NCBI RefSeq assembly: GCF_963682185.1
Contig: NZ_OY821667.1
Coordinates: 4,663,501-4,727,500 of the forward strand
Direction of reading: 5' to 3'
From: an uncultured Cohaesibacter sp.
GTDB lineage: Bacteria; Pseudomonadota; Alphaproteobacteria; Rhizobiales; Cohaesibacteraceae
Length of the DNA: 64,000 nucleotides
The notes beneath the pieces were generated by a model. The model saw nothing but the letters and a program-made list of their open reading frames with translations, was not told where the DNA came from and ran no database searches. This document shows positions 8,556-18,383 of this stretch, piece by piece. The position numbers and the translations under genes were made by a program. Position 1 is the first letter of the stretch; every line of letters starts with the position of its first letter.

Positions 8556-10003
8556 GTGGGTATCCCCACTGTTTTACGGGTGAATATCATTCTCACGCTC
8601 AAGCCACCCAAAGCCGAGTGGCCGAGCCTGAGCTGTGCCTTGTGGCTGCGCATAACCTCGTCAACGATGCTGAGGCCCAAACCAGATCCGTCGTTGCCGG
8701 TTCCCGTGGTATAGAAGCGTTCCAGCACCTTTGCGCGTCGTTCTTCCGGAATGCCCGGACCGGCGTCATCCACTTGCAGGATCAGCTGCTTTCTCTCTCT
8801 GCCGCGCAGTTTCAAAGTATGTTCAAAAAGAGAGATATCGATGCGGTTGTTGGCTGGGCCATGTTTGATGGCATTGTCTATGACATTGCTGATGGCCTCG
8901 CGGATCGAGATGCTGTCGCCTGCAATCAGATCGGCAGTCTTGCCGCCATTCTCGATCTCGGGCGCAATATTGACCGAAAATTCGATATCGGACTTCACAT
9001 GCTCACGCAGCAGCGTCTGCAAAACGGTTTTAAGCAAATCTGCCAGATGAATATCGGAGACAATCTTCTGGTCGGCCCGGTGAATGACCATGGCGTGGGC
9101 CAACAGCTGGTTGGTCAGATGAATGGTCTGCCGGTTTTGCCGCTCGGCCTTTTCAATCCGGCCTTTCAAAAGCTCGGGCGACTGCTCCTTGCTGGCCAGC
9201 TCCAACTGGCCCTGAAGCGCCGAAAGGGCCGTTCTGATCTGGTGTGTCACATCGGCGATGAAGATTTGCGAGTGATCAAGATTGTTCTTCAGCCGCGAGA
9301 TGAAGCCGTTGATCGAGAGCACAAGGCTGGCCACTTCGCGCGGCGGTGTGACGGGCAGGGGCGTGAAGTCGGAAATGTCACGCTGTCGCAAATTCTGCTC
9401 CACGTCGATCAGGGGATGAAGGGCGCTATTGATCGCGATCCAGACAAACAGCAACCCTACCACGGTGATGAAAAGCGCCATCGCAAACCCGCGCCAGAAC
9501 AGCTCTGCTATCATGTCATGACGCGCAATGCAGGTTTGGCCAAACTGCACGATAACCCAAAGTGAGCGGTTATCTCCGGTGAGAAAGCGTGCCTGCTGCA
9601 TGAAACGGACGGACTCGCCACTGAGAGCGTCATCCCAATAAACAGGGCTTTCGCTTGGCTTGTAATTGGCCTTGGGGCGCAGATTGTGAGAGGCCGTGAT
9701 GGTCTCGTCATCTTGCGTGAAAATGCGATAGAAAACGCGGTCTTCCTTTGCCAGTCCCAGAATCTCAAAGGCAGAATAGGGGATATCGACCCGCACCTCA
9801 CCCGAAGCCAGATTGGCCCGTTCCAGAATGGCAAGGGCCGCCCCATGCAACAGCCGGTCATAGGATTTATTGGCAGCCTGTTGCGCATAGCCCCACAAGC
9901 CGATGCAGATCACCGTCAGAATGGCCAGAAAGCCTGCCCCCATGCTCAGAATGAGCCGGTGACGCATGGATTTCTGTGTGAGGCGTTTGGAAGCGTGTTT
10001 CAT
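8552..10003 (-). CDS. TctE-like sensor histidine kinase
   Basis: This 483-residue membrane kinase has a transmembrane helix at about 17-38, a periplasmic domain (about 39-170) of the TctE/2CSK type with the pattern DRVFYRIFTQDDE, and a second helix at about 172-193. A linker and a HisKA domain follow, with the phosphoacceptor His254 in ADVTHQIRTAL. The ATPase core shows the N box NVIDNAIKHG, the G1 box DDAGPGIPEE and the G2 box GSGLGLSIV. The residue after RT in the H box is Ala instead of the usual Pro. The kinase gene lies 30 bases after the response regulator and overlaps the binding-protein gene. TctE homologues respond to tricarboxylates; with cit and tct genes nearby, control of citrate use is a reasonable inference. 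Confidence 0.9.
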   Translation of the reverse strand: MKHASKRLTQKSMRHRLILSMGAGFLAILTVICIGLWGYAQQAANKSYDRLLHGAALAILERANLASGEVRVDIPYSAFEILGLAKEDRVFYRIFTQDDETITASHNLRPKANYKPSESPVYWDDALSGESVRFMQQARFLTGDNRSLWVIVQFGQTCIARHDMIAELFWRGFAMALFITVVGLLFVWIAINSALHPLIDVEQNLRQRDISDFTPLPVTPPREVASLVLSINGFISRLKNNLDHSQIFIADVTHQIRTALSALQGQLELASKEQSPELLKGRIEKAERQNRQTIHLTNQLLAHAMVIHRADQKIVSDIHLADLLKTVLQTLLREHVKSDIEFSVNIAPEIENGGKTADLIAGDSISIREAISNVIDNAIKHGPANNRIDISLFEHTLKLRGRERKQLILQVDDAGPGIPEERRAKVLERFYTTGTGNDGSGLGLSIVDEVMRSHKAQLRLGHSALGGLSVRMIFTRKTVGIPT

Positions 10004-10033
10004 CGGTGCCCATGATCTCGCTCGAAGGGTGGC

Positions 10034-10705
10034 TCAAGTCTCATCCATATGCCCGATATAGCCAAGCCCTCGAATAGTCTTGATGAGGAAAGGGGAGCCA
10101 TCCAGCTTCTTGCGCAGGCGCGTGATGGTCTGTTCAATCGCGTTGAAGCTGGGAGTTTCATCAAAATTATAGATCTTGTCAGCGATCTCTTCCTTGGTCA
10201 AAACCCGATCAAGGCTGGTGAGAAACAGCTCGAGCAATTGCACTTCCTTGTTACGAAGCTCGATATCCTTGCCCGCGACATTGGCAAGCTTTGTGCCCCA
10301 GTCGAAGGTGAAATTGCCAGCGGTGAACAGGTTGCGCGCGAGACCGGATTTGCGCCGCGCCAGCGCCCGGCAGCGGGCAATCAACTCGCGAAAATCAAAC
10401 GGCTTGGTCATATAGTCGTCTGCGCCGGCATCCAGCCCCACGACCCGGTCATCAATCTCCGAACGGGCAGAAAGCACCAGCACCGGCGTATCGAGATTGC
10501 GCGCCCGAATGGCTCTGAGCAACTCGAACCCGTTCCGCCCAGGCAGGTTGATATCCAGCAGAATGAGATCAAACTGCTTCTGACGCAAAATATAGTCCGC
10601 TTCGTCCCCGTCACTTTCATGATCGATGACATGCCCTTCCTTGCGAAAACGCTCAACAACGGTTTCGGCTAACGCCATGTTATCTTCAACAAACAAAACA
10701 CGCAT
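10034..10705 (-). CDS. OmpR/PhoB-family response regulator, TctD-like
   Basis: The 223-residue protein has a receiver domain followed by a winged-helix DNA-binding domain. The acidic pocket is VEDN at 7-10, the phosphoacceptor is Asp51 in LLDINLPGRNGFE, and the conserved Lys101 lies in MTKPFDF. The C-terminal domain shows the usual NKEVQLLELFLTS and TRLRKKLD helices and ends in IRGLGYIGH. It is the first gene of the minus-strand sensory operon, transcribed away from the Amt fusion gene across a 339-base gap. A role in citrate-gene control is inferred from the TctE-like partner and location. Confidence 0.92.
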   Translation of the reverse strand: MRVLFVEDNMALAETVVERFRKEGHVIDHESDGDEADYILRQKQFDLILLDINLPGRNGFELLRAIRARNLDTPVLVLSARSEIDDRVVGLDAGADDYMTKPFDFRELIARCRALARRKSGLARNLFTAGNFTFDWGTKLANVAGKDIELRNKEVQLLELFLTSLDRVLTKEEIADKIYNFDETPSFNAIEQTITRLRKKLDGSPFLIKTIRGLGYIGHMDET

Positions 10706-11044
10706 GAAATCAGCTAGTTCAAACCCCTCCCGATCCGGACAGTGTGAATCCCCTCGTGTCTGCCCAGAATAACTCGAGATTAGATTTCTCGCTGGTCAGG
10801 GTCAATATGGCTAGTCTTAAAGACAGTATCTCAAGAGAGAGCAATAGAAGGCGACAGGCAGGATAAGCATTTGAAAGGTGTTAGATCTTAAATGAAAAAC
10901 ATGGGTATTTATTACAATGGGCTTTGGTGAGTATCGTATTTTATGCCGTGAGTAAAACCAACACTTGCAAAATAAAGCGAAATTTAACGCAGATCGCGTA
11001 GGCTTGTGTCTGCTTTTTCTTTGCTCCAATTATGTTCTGTCAGT
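10706..11044. other. Intergenic region between divergent regulator operon and Amt fusion gene
   Basis: This 339-base AT-rich stretch separates two divergently transcribed units and must hold both promoters. I could not identify a convincing -35/-10 pair, sigma-54 site or operator by eye. A 70-codon minus-strand frame at 10817-11029 has no family features and is probably chance. Confidence 0.4.
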
Positions 11045-14000
11045 ATGCGTATATCATCGGTGTTGTATCTATTGTTGTTTTTTACAGTCTGTTTGACCGG
11101 TGAGGCCTATGCATCGGATCTATCCAGTCTGAAGGCGAATATTGACCTTACATGGGTTATGGCGGCCTCGGCGCTTGTCATGTTCATGCAAGCTGGCTTT
11201 CTTATGCTGGAAGCGGGCATGGTGCGCTCGAAAAACTCCATCAATGTCGCACAGAAGAACTTGCTCGATTTCGTCTTCTCCGTGGCTGCCTTCACCATTT
11301 TGGGCTTCATGCTGGCCTTTGGAAAGTCCTATGGCATCTTTGGGCTGGATTGGCGCTATCTTGGGCTTCAGGATCTGACTTCTCAAGAGGCGGGCTTCTT
11401 TGTTTTTCAGGTGATGTTCTGCGGAACGGCGGCGACGATTGTGTCCGGTGCCATCGCCGAGCGGATCAGACTGTCATCTTATGTGGTCGCGTCTTTCTTT
11501 CTTTCAGCCATCATCTTTCCTGTTTTCGCCCATTGGGCCTGGGGCAATGCTCTCAGACACAATGATGGGGCGTTCCTTGCCAATTGGGGATTTATAGACT
11601 TCGCAGGCTCGTCCGTGGTGCACGGCACGGGCGGCTGGGTAGCGCTGTCAGGCTGCATTCTGCTTGGGGCGCGTGAGGGCCGTTTTGATCGGCAAGGCAA
11701 TCCGATCCGGCTCGCAGGGCATAGCCCTGTTCTTGCGACCACCGGCGGGCTTTTGCTCTTCATCGGTTGGCTGGGATTCAATGGCGGATCAACGCTCAAG
11801 GCCGACGAGAGTGTCGCTTTCATTATACTGAACACTGTGCTAGCTGGCGGTTTCGGCACTGTGACCGGTTTCATGTTTGGCTATCATCAAGATGGCCACT
11901 ATCTGCCGGAAAAGTCTCTTGCCGGCCTTATCGGTGGACTGGTCGCTGTCACGGCGGGCTGTGCAGTCCTGACGCCATTGGGCTCAATGGTCATTGGAGC
12001 CATTGGCGGTCTCGTGGCTGTCATTGCCAACAGCGTTCTGGAACATAAATGGAAAATAGACGACGCCGTCGGAGCTATCGGAGCGCATGGCTTTGCCGGT
12101 GTCGTTGGAACCATAGGACTTGCCCTGCTGGCGCCTGCTGAGCATTTTGAAAATGGCCGCTACTATCAGCTCATGATCCAGATTTTCGGGGCAGGCCTCA
12201 ACTTCATGGTGAGTTTCGGCCTTGGTTTTATCTGTTTCTGGTTCTTGAAGCGTTTCTTGCGGTTGCGGGCAAGTCGCGAGGAAGAACTGATCGGGTTGAA
12301 TATTGCCGAGCATGCCACGCGTATCGGCGTTGGGCATGTGGAAGAGGCCATGGAAAAGCTTCTGTCTGGTCAGCGGGGCTTTTCTCAGAGACTGCCTGCA
12401 GTTGCCGGTGATGAAGCGGAAAATCTGACCTGCCTGTTCAACAACCTCATGAGCAATCTTGAAGCTGAGCATAAAAAGCTGAGCGAGCTGGAGATCCTCA
12501 AGACACAATCTGAAGAAGCTGAACGCATCTCGGCTCTCTCCAATGCCACTTTTGAGGGGATCGCAATTCACCATGATGGCATGGTGATTGATGGTAATCC
12601 GCAAATTGCCGAGTTGCTGGATTATAGTCTGGATGAAGTGATCGGCAAGTCGATCATGCAGTTTGCCGATGAACGTCATCGCGGCCGGATCGAACGCTCC
12701 ATCGCGGAGAATTGCAGCGAGCCTTATGAAGCAGTGCTTGTGTCCAAATCAGGCGAGCGTATACCGGTCGCCATTCGTGGGCGTATGATCAACTATAAGG
12801 GACAGGAAGTGCGCATTTCCTGTTTTGTTGATCTTAGAGAACGCAAGGCAGCCGAAGAGCATATCCGCATCATGGCCCAGCATGATGCCCTGACGGGCGT
12901 GGCCAACCGCTCGCTGTTTAACTCGCAGTTGGAAAATGCCGTAAAGACCGCTACGCCGCAGCGGGCGATCGCCCTCATTCTCATCGATCTTGATCGGTTC
13001 AAGAATGTCAACGACGTTTATGGTCATCCAGCCGGAGATATTGTCATCAAGGAAACCGCCGCACGCTTGAAGGCGTTGGCTGGCGTGAATGACAGCGTCG
13101 CGCGGCTGGGAGGCGATGAATTTGCGATCATTCAACGCAATATTCTTTTCACCAACCAAGCTGCAGATACCGGACACCGGATCGTTAACGAGCTGTCTCG
13201 TCCCATCAAGATTGATGAAAAGAAATCCGTGATGGTGGGTGCCAGTGTGGGCATTGCGCTGAGCCCAGAACATGCCAAGGATGCGGAGACCATATTCTCG
13301 CGTGCGGATATTGCGCTCTATCATTCAAAGAAGACCGGGCGCAACATTTCCAACATCTACCGATCAGGCCTCAACCAGTTGATGGAAAAGCGTCGTGCGT
13401 TGCAGGCAGACCTTGAAAAGGCCCTCGAAGAGGACGAGTTCGAACTTTACTATCAGCCACGCATCAACGCCAAATCGTTGGAGATCGACTCCTATGAAGC
13501 TCTCTTGCGCTGGAACCACCCGCAGAAAGGGCTTGTAAGTCCGGCGGAATTTATTCCTGTGGCCGAAGCCAGTGGTCTGATTGTGGATATAGACAACTGG
13601 GTCTTCAAACGCGCCTGCCGGGATGCCGCAAAGGGGCTGAAGGGCAAACATCTCAGCATCAATGTCAGCCCGCTGGGGTTCCAGCAGCGCGATTTTGTCA
13701 AGACAATTGAGCAGACACTGGATGAGACGGGAACCGACCCTTCTCAAATAGAGCTGGAACTGACCGAGGGCATGTTGATCGAAGATGATGAACGCGGCCT
13801 AGCTGTGATGAAACAACTCAAGAAATTGGGGCTGTCACTGGCTCTGGATGATTTTGGCACAGGCTATTCATCGCTTTCCTACCTCTCCAAATATCCGTTT
13901 GACACCATCAAGATTGACCGTAACTTCGTTGTCGCCCTCGGGCAGGAGAAAAGCGCAGTTGCCATCATGAAGGTGATTATCGGGCTTGGCAAAGGGCTTG

Positions 14001-14278
14001 GCATGGATATTGTGGCCGAGGGCGTGGAAACGGTCGAGGAGGCCGCCTTCCTGCGTGAGAATGAATGTGATCAATTGCAGGGCTATCTCATCAGCCGTCC
14101 CATGACGGTCGAAGAGATCATGCATGAGGTGCCGCTCGATATCCGCTGCTCAATTCTGGGTGCAAAGCCAGATGACAAGACAGACTTGCAGGTATCAAGC
14201 CTGCGTGCCGTCAAGGAATGTCCGAGCGACAGCAATGACCCCGAGAGTGATCCGGACATTTCCCCCAAGCGCGCCTAG
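11045..14278 (+). CDS. Ammonium-transporter-like sensor fused to PAS, GGDEF and EAL domains
   Basis: A 1077-residue fusion. It starts with a signal-peptide-like segment (1-25) and an Amt/Mep domain (about 30-430). That domain keeps the pore twin histidines, His193 in SVVHGTGGW and His348 in IGAHGFAGVVG, and the AERIRLSS motif. A HAMP-like or coiled-coil linker (about 430-500) leads to a PAS domain (about 505-620), a GGDEF domain with intact GGDEF at 689-693, and an EAL domain with intact EALLRW at 818, DDFGTGYSS and AEGVE. The inhibitory RxxD site ahead of GGDEF is absent (GVND). This predicts an ammonium receptor or transceptor that sets cyclic di-GMP levels. Amt proteins fused to signalling domains are known, but the net activity here cannot be read from sequence. 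The ATG at 11045 gives a proper signal sequence. No glnK is adjacent. Confidence 0.93.
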   Translation: MRISSVLYLLLFFTVCLTGEAYASDLSSLKANIDLTWVMAASALVMFMQAGFLMLEAGMVRSKNSINVAQKNLLDFVFSVAAFTILGFMLAFGKSYGIFGLDWRYLGLQDLTSQEAGFFVFQVMFCGTAATIVSGAIAERIRLSSYVVASFFLSAIIFPVFAHWAWGNALRHNDGAFLANWGFIDFAGSSVVHGTGGWVALSGCILLGAREGRFDRQGNPIRLAGHSPVLATTGGLLLFIGWLGFNGGSTLKADESVAFIILNTVLAGGFGTVTGFMFGYHQDGHYLPEKSLAGLIGGLVAVTAGCAVLTPLGSMVIGAIGGLVAVIANSVLEHKWKIDDAVGAIGAHGFAGVVGTIGLALLAPAEHFENGRYYQLMIQIFGAGLNFMVSFGLGFICFWFLKRFLRLRASREEELIGLNIAEHATRIGVGHVEEAMEKLLSGQRGFSQRLPAVAGDEAENLTCLFNNLMSNLEAEHKKLSELEILKTQSEEAERISALSNATFEGIAIHHDGMVIDGNPQIAELLDYSLDEVIGKSIMQFADERHRGRIERSIAENCSEPYEAVLVSKSGERIPVAIRGRMINYKGQEVRISCFVDLRERKAAEEHIRIMAQHDALTGVANRSLFNSQLENAVKTATPQRAIALILIDLDRFKNVNDVYGHPAGDIVIKETAARLKALAGVNDSVARLGGDEFAIIQRNILFTNQAADTGHRIVNELSRPIKIDEKKSVMVGASVGIALSPEHAKDAETIFSRADIALYHSKKTGRNISNIYRSGLNQLMEKRRALQADLEKALEEDEFELYYQPRINAKSLEIDSYEALLRWNHPQKGLVSPAEFIPVAEASGLIVDIDNWVFKRACRDAAKGLKGKHLSINVSPLGFQQRDFVKTIEQTLDETGTDPSQIELELTEGMLIEDDERGLAVMKQLKKLGLSLALDDFGTGYSSLSYLSKYPFDTIKIDRNFVVALGQEKSAVAIMKVIIGLGKGLGMDIVAEGVETVEEAAFLRENECDQLQGYLISRPMTVEEIMHEVPLDIRCSILGAKPDDKTDLQVSSLRAVKECPSDSNDPESDPDISPKRA

Positions 14279-14332
14279 CGGCTTTAGCCATTGCCGCAGA
14301 CGGGGGCTTGTCTCCAAACCGCTGCTTCGCTC

Positions 14333-17300
14333 TTAATAATCGCGCTCAAAGAAGAGACCTGCCTTGGTTTCTCCATCTGAGCTGGCCTCGCCATGAGCCT
14401 TTATCTGGTCGGTGATGTCAAGATCGATGCTTACCTTGCCTGCGTCGCTGGCTGTACTCTTTTCGACATTGATATAGGTGCGATCATTGATGTAACGCCC
14501 GACCCCGACGGTTGTCTCGTTGGTTTCCGCATCAGACTTGATGTCGATATTGTCGATACCCGCCATGTTGCGCAGGCGGTCCAGAACACCCGGACCGGAA
14601 TTGGCCCCGCTAAGGGTCGCCACCGCATTGGCCAACTGCGCCAACTGAATGGCAGAGAGCTCGGATAGATCCTTGTCGAAAAATAGTTGTGCCAGAATTT
14701 CGTCTTCCGGCAGTGTAGGGGATGAGGATAGGCTGATCTCTGGCGCGGAGGCGTAGCCCTCTACGGATACGGTGTAGGTGGTGCCGCTGTTGGTTGAGGT
14801 CGCCGAAAAATCTAGAGCCGGGTCCAGCGTTCCGGCAAATGTTACATCGCCACTATCGAAGTCCAACCGCTTGGTCAGTATCTCAAGCCGACCGCGTTGC
14901 ATGGCGATGGTACCTAACGGGCGCGGGTCTGCTGTGGTGCCTGTAATGCGGATGGAGCCACCCAATTCTGCATCCATGCCCCGGCCGCGAATATAGATGC
15001 TGCGCGGTGCCTGAATATCGAGGTCAAGGCTCATGGCCGGGCCAGCGCTCGTATTACTGGAGGTCTGGGCTTTGGGGGCGAATTTCTCCGCCTGCTCGGC
15101 GACGCGTCCTTGTGCATTCTTGTGCGACACATCCACCGGAGACACCGAAGAGGGCAGAGTCTCGGGAATGAGAATCTCGGTTGTCTTGAGATTGACCTGA
15201 CCTGAGATAACGGATGACCCCGTCAGGTCGCCTTTCAAATTCATCTTGGCGTTAAACAGGCTGGTGAGGATCTCTTCATATTTATAGTTGCCGTCCTGAA
15301 TGGTAACGGTGATATCGGCGGGTAGTCCGGCGTTGGCGTCCATCCCGATGGTACCATTGACTGTCAGCGTGCCCTTCTGGCCCAACCGTCCTGTTACAGA
15401 TTCAATGGATGCCTGCTGACCGGCAAGACGAACCGTGCCCCCCAAATCGCGTAGAACGATGCCCGAGGAGAATTCAGAGAAACGCGCGCCTTTTGTCGTG
15501 ATGGTGCCATTGATATTTGGCGCGCTGAAAGTGCCTGTCACCTTGGCCGAGACTGAAGCCCCCCCTTCAAGCTGCAAACCCGCATCGGCAAGGCTGCGCG
15601 CGGCAAGGGAGAATGGAACCGAGCCTTCGGCGGATATGTCCATGCTTTGGCTGGTCAGCGCAAGGCTGCCATTGACATTGAGGTCTGCCCCGCCGCCGGT
15701 GAGATGGTTTTGCATGGAAACCGAGTTATTCTCAAAGCGACCTGAGCTGCTGATCGCCAATTGAGGCACGCCAGCCTGACGCGTTGAGCGAACAGAGAGA
15801 CCGTCAATCGTGCCTTGCCAACTGGCTTCCGGCGCTGTTGATGAGCCAGAAATTTTGGCCGTAAGATCCAGCTGACCCGTAGGGGTCTCACCCGTTGGTG
15901 CGACCTTTTCGGCAATGGCCAGTGGCAGCGCGTCAAGCGCGATATCAAGGGCAAGCTGATCACCTGCCGAGCCGGAAACCGTTACAAGGCCGCTATCGAC
16001 AGAGAGCTTGAGGGCATTGGTGAGTGAGGCGCCATTGGTCAAATCGACACGCACCGGTTCGACCAATCCGAGATCGATGCCTTTCCAACTGCCTGTAAAG
16101 CGATCAAGCGCGAGGGCTGTTTGCCCTTCCTGCTGCAACAGCTTGCCTTCCAGCGCCAAAGGTGCCTGAGAGACTTGTGCCGTCATGGAGAAAGGCAGGG
16201 TGCCGTTGCCACCTTTCATATTGGCCTTGAGCGAGCGGATGGTTTCGCCAGAGGCAGAGATGCGTTCAACGGATAGATCGGAATTCATGCTCATGATTCC
16301 GGTCGCATCATTGATCTGGGAACTCAGCGTTAGGGCGGAAACAGAAATATCTTTCATTGCTAGCTCTGGTGCTGAAGCATCCACCGTGACCGACTGTTTA
16401 CCATCGCTAGCCGACAGGGCTATGTCGGCCTTAAGTGAGCCCTTCAGATCAGGCTGGAGCAACAGCGGCCCCAACGCGGCAAAATCCTTGATGGCTGCAT
16501 CCAGATCGCCCGTGGCCAACCCGGCAGGCGATATGGCAAGAGATCCGCTCACTTCAGCTCCCGGTGCCGTGACCGAGAGCTGGTTGATAGAACGGCTGCC
16601 ATCTTCATTGGTGACAAGCTCAAGGGCACTCTCTATCGGCGATCCATCATATTGCGCTGAAAGCGTCAATGTGGCGTCCGGTGCCGCATTGGAGGCAAGA
16701 ACCAGCTTGAGATTTTCGATCGACTTGTCATAAACCGAAAGAGATTGACCGCGCAGGGCGAGGGTCAGCCGTGGGTTGCTGGTCGTTCCTTCAATCGAGA
16801 AATCTCCTCCCAGAGCGCCGGAAAGTCCTTCATTGAGCGGTTTGATATCTGATAGCGCAAGGGTGCCATCAAGCGCCAGCGTATCGGACGCGTAGCTCCC
16901 TTCTGCCGTAAGGGACGCAAGGCCAGCAACCAGCTCGGCCTTGTTGAGACGTATGGTCTCTCCGTCGAGCGCGCTTTCTACCAGCAGGGTCTTGTCTCCA
17001 GAGAGGATCGCATCGAGCGGGGCTGAACCTGTGGCCAGTTGATCGAGCGCCATGGTGGCATTGATCGCTCCTTCGCGATTTTCAATATCAAGCTCCGGCG
17101 CAGTGGCTGACAGGGATGCGTTCTCAAGTGTAATGGCATCCTGCGACAGGCTGGCAACGGAGCCATCAAGCGTGAGGGCAGCTTTCTGCAAGGTGCCGCT
17201 CATGCGTCCCTTGAGGCCCACATGCCCGATCATCAGCGATGGTGCATCTTGTTGCTGCATTTCAATCTGCGTACCCTCAGAGCCCAGATCAAAGGCCATT

Positions 17301-18331
17301 TTCATGTCCAGACTGCTATCCCGATTGTCCAGAAAGCCATTGGCTTCAAGACGCGCCAATCCTGAGGCAAAGGAGAATTGCTTCAGTTCGATCACATCCT
17401 CTTGCGACTGCTCAAGCGAAAGGTCGATGTTACTGGTGCCGGCAACGAGGGGAAGAACAGACTGGGGCAGGAAGGGGGAGAGCTTGCCCAGCAGCTTCGC
17501 ATTGACACGCGATCCGCTTTCATCAAAGCCGACGACCACTTGCCCGCTGACAGTGGTTTTTCCATCAAGCTTAACGGCAAGGTCCGATCGCCAGTCATCC
17601 GCCGGTCCGTCTCCTTTAAGGGTCACATCAACGGCGGGCAGATTGGCAATGTCCATCAGACGCGCGGCCAGGCCTCCTCGCGGCTCAGTGAATGTCAGGT
17701 CCAACAGCCGCTGGTTTGCAGTAGGGTTGAGCGTCCAGCGCGCGCTAAGCCCATCCTCGGGGGCGTCCAGATAATGAAGATCGAGCACCCCGTTTGTCTG
17801 GAAGGGAGCGCCAACAAGAGCCATGTTGCCAGCCAGAGTGAGCTCGGCCTCTTTGCCCAAGAGGGGTTCACCAAGAGAGATTTTCCCGATGGACAAGCTG
17901 TCGATCCGCGCTTCCACGGCTGGTAGGGTGGGGATAAGGGAGCCATCGCTGCTGCTTTCCTGCGCCGGTTGACTGCTCGCCAGCGGCGGACGCTCAACCG
18001 ATAGTTCATCCAGCGAGAGCGTATCCACCGACAGGGTGAGGCCAAACAGATCCGCAAGAGAATAGCGGCCAGACAGCCCCTTGGCGGTAAGCCATGTCCC
18101 ATCTTTGTCGGACAAGGCAATTTGGCCGATCTCTATGTCGCCCAGAAGACTGTCTACCCCTGAAATCTCGACCTTTTGCTCTTCGCTGCTGGCAATGGAA
18201 TTGACCAAAGACGTTGTCATCGATAGCCCGAAGCTGGTGGCAAGCAGGAGATAGCCGACCAGCAGCAGCGCAAGGATCAAAAAGAGCAGACTATAGAAAC
18301 CCCGAAATACCAGGGTGCGAGCAGACGTCAT
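14333..18331 (-). CDS. tamB: Translocation and assembly module subunit TamB
   Basis: A 1332-residue AsmA/TamB-like protein of the inner membrane and periplasm. One N-terminal transmembrane helix (about 8-35) is followed by a very long, repetitive beta-rich region with many alternating hydrophobic residues, as expected for the elongated lipid-conducting groove of this family. The C-terminal DUF490/TamB domain includes LDLDIQAPRSIYIRGRGMDA, GTIAMQRGRLEILTKRLDF and LPEDEILAQLFFDKDLSEL. It ends in GLFFERDY, a typical TamB terminus. It lies 52 bases after tamA on the same strand, the usual arrangement. TamB with TamA takes part in outer-membrane protein and lipid transport to the outer membrane. 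Confidence 0.93.
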   Translation of the reverse strand: MTSARTLVFRGFYSLLFLILALLLVGYLLLATSFGLSMTTSLVNSIASSEEQKVEISGVDSLLGDIEIGQIALSDKDGTWLTAKGLSGRYSLADLFGLTLSVDTLSLDELSVERPPLASSQPAQESSSDGSLIPTLPAVEARIDSLSIGKISLGEPLLGKEAELTLAGNMALVGAPFQTNGVLDLHYLDAPEDGLSARWTLNPTANQRLLDLTFTEPRGGLAARLMDIANLPAVDVTLKGDGPADDWRSDLAVKLDGKTTVSGQVVVGFDESGSRVNAKLLGKLSPFLPQSVLPLVAGTSNIDLSLEQSQEDVIELKQFSFASGLARLEANGFLDNRDSSLDMKMAFDLGSEGTQIEMQQQDAPSLMIGHVGLKGRMSGTLQKAALTLDGSVASLSQDAITLENASLSATAPELDIENREGAINATMALDQLATGSAPLDAILSGDKTLLVESALDGETIRLNKAELVAGLASLTAEGSYASDTLALDGTLALSDIKPLNEGLSGALGGDFSIEGTTSNPRLTLALRGQSLSVYDKSIENLKLVLASNAAPDATLTLSAQYDGSPIESALELVTNEDGSRSINQLSVTAPGAEVSGSLAISPAGLATGDLDAAIKDFAALGPLLLQPDLKGSLKADIALSASDGKQSVTVDASAPELAMKDISVSALTLSSQINDATGIMSMNSDLSVERISASGETIRSLKANMKGGNGTLPFSMTAQVSQAPLALEGKLLQQEGQTALALDRFTGSWKGIDLGLVEPVRVDLTNGASLTNALKLSVDSGLVTVSGSAGDQLALDIALDALPLAIAEKVAPTGETPTGQLDLTAKISGSSTAPEASWQGTIDGLSVRSTRQAGVPQLAISSSGRFENNSVSMQNHLTGGGADLNVNGSLALTSQSMDISAEGSVPFSLAARSLADAGLQLEGGASVSAKVTGTFSAPNINGTITTKGARFSEFSSGIVLRDLGGTVRLAGQQASIESVTGRLGQKGTLTVNGTIGMDANAGLPADITVTIQDGNYKYEEILTSLFNAKMNLKGDLTGSSVISGQVNLKTTEILIPETLPSSVSPVDVSHKNAQGRVAEQAEKFAPKAQTSSNTSAGPAMSLDLDIQAPRSIYIRGRGMDAELGGSIRITGTTADPRPLGTIAMQRGRLEILTKRLDFDSGDVTFAGTLDPALDFSATSTNSGTTYTVSVEGYASAPEISLSSSPTLPEDEILAQLFFDKDLSELSAIQLAQLANAVATLSGANSGPGVLDRLRNMAGIDNIDIKSDAETNETTVGVGRYINDRTYINVEKSTASDAGKVSIDLDITDQIKAHGEASSDGETKAGLFFERDY

Positions 18332-18383
18332 AGTAGCCTCATGTCTGGAGAGTCTGGAGAATCAGTTCAACAGATGATTACAA

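Noticed and set aside
8546-9565. Plus-strand frame (339 codons) opposite the sensor kinase
   Set aside because: Antisense to all kinase motifs; no domain features of its own.
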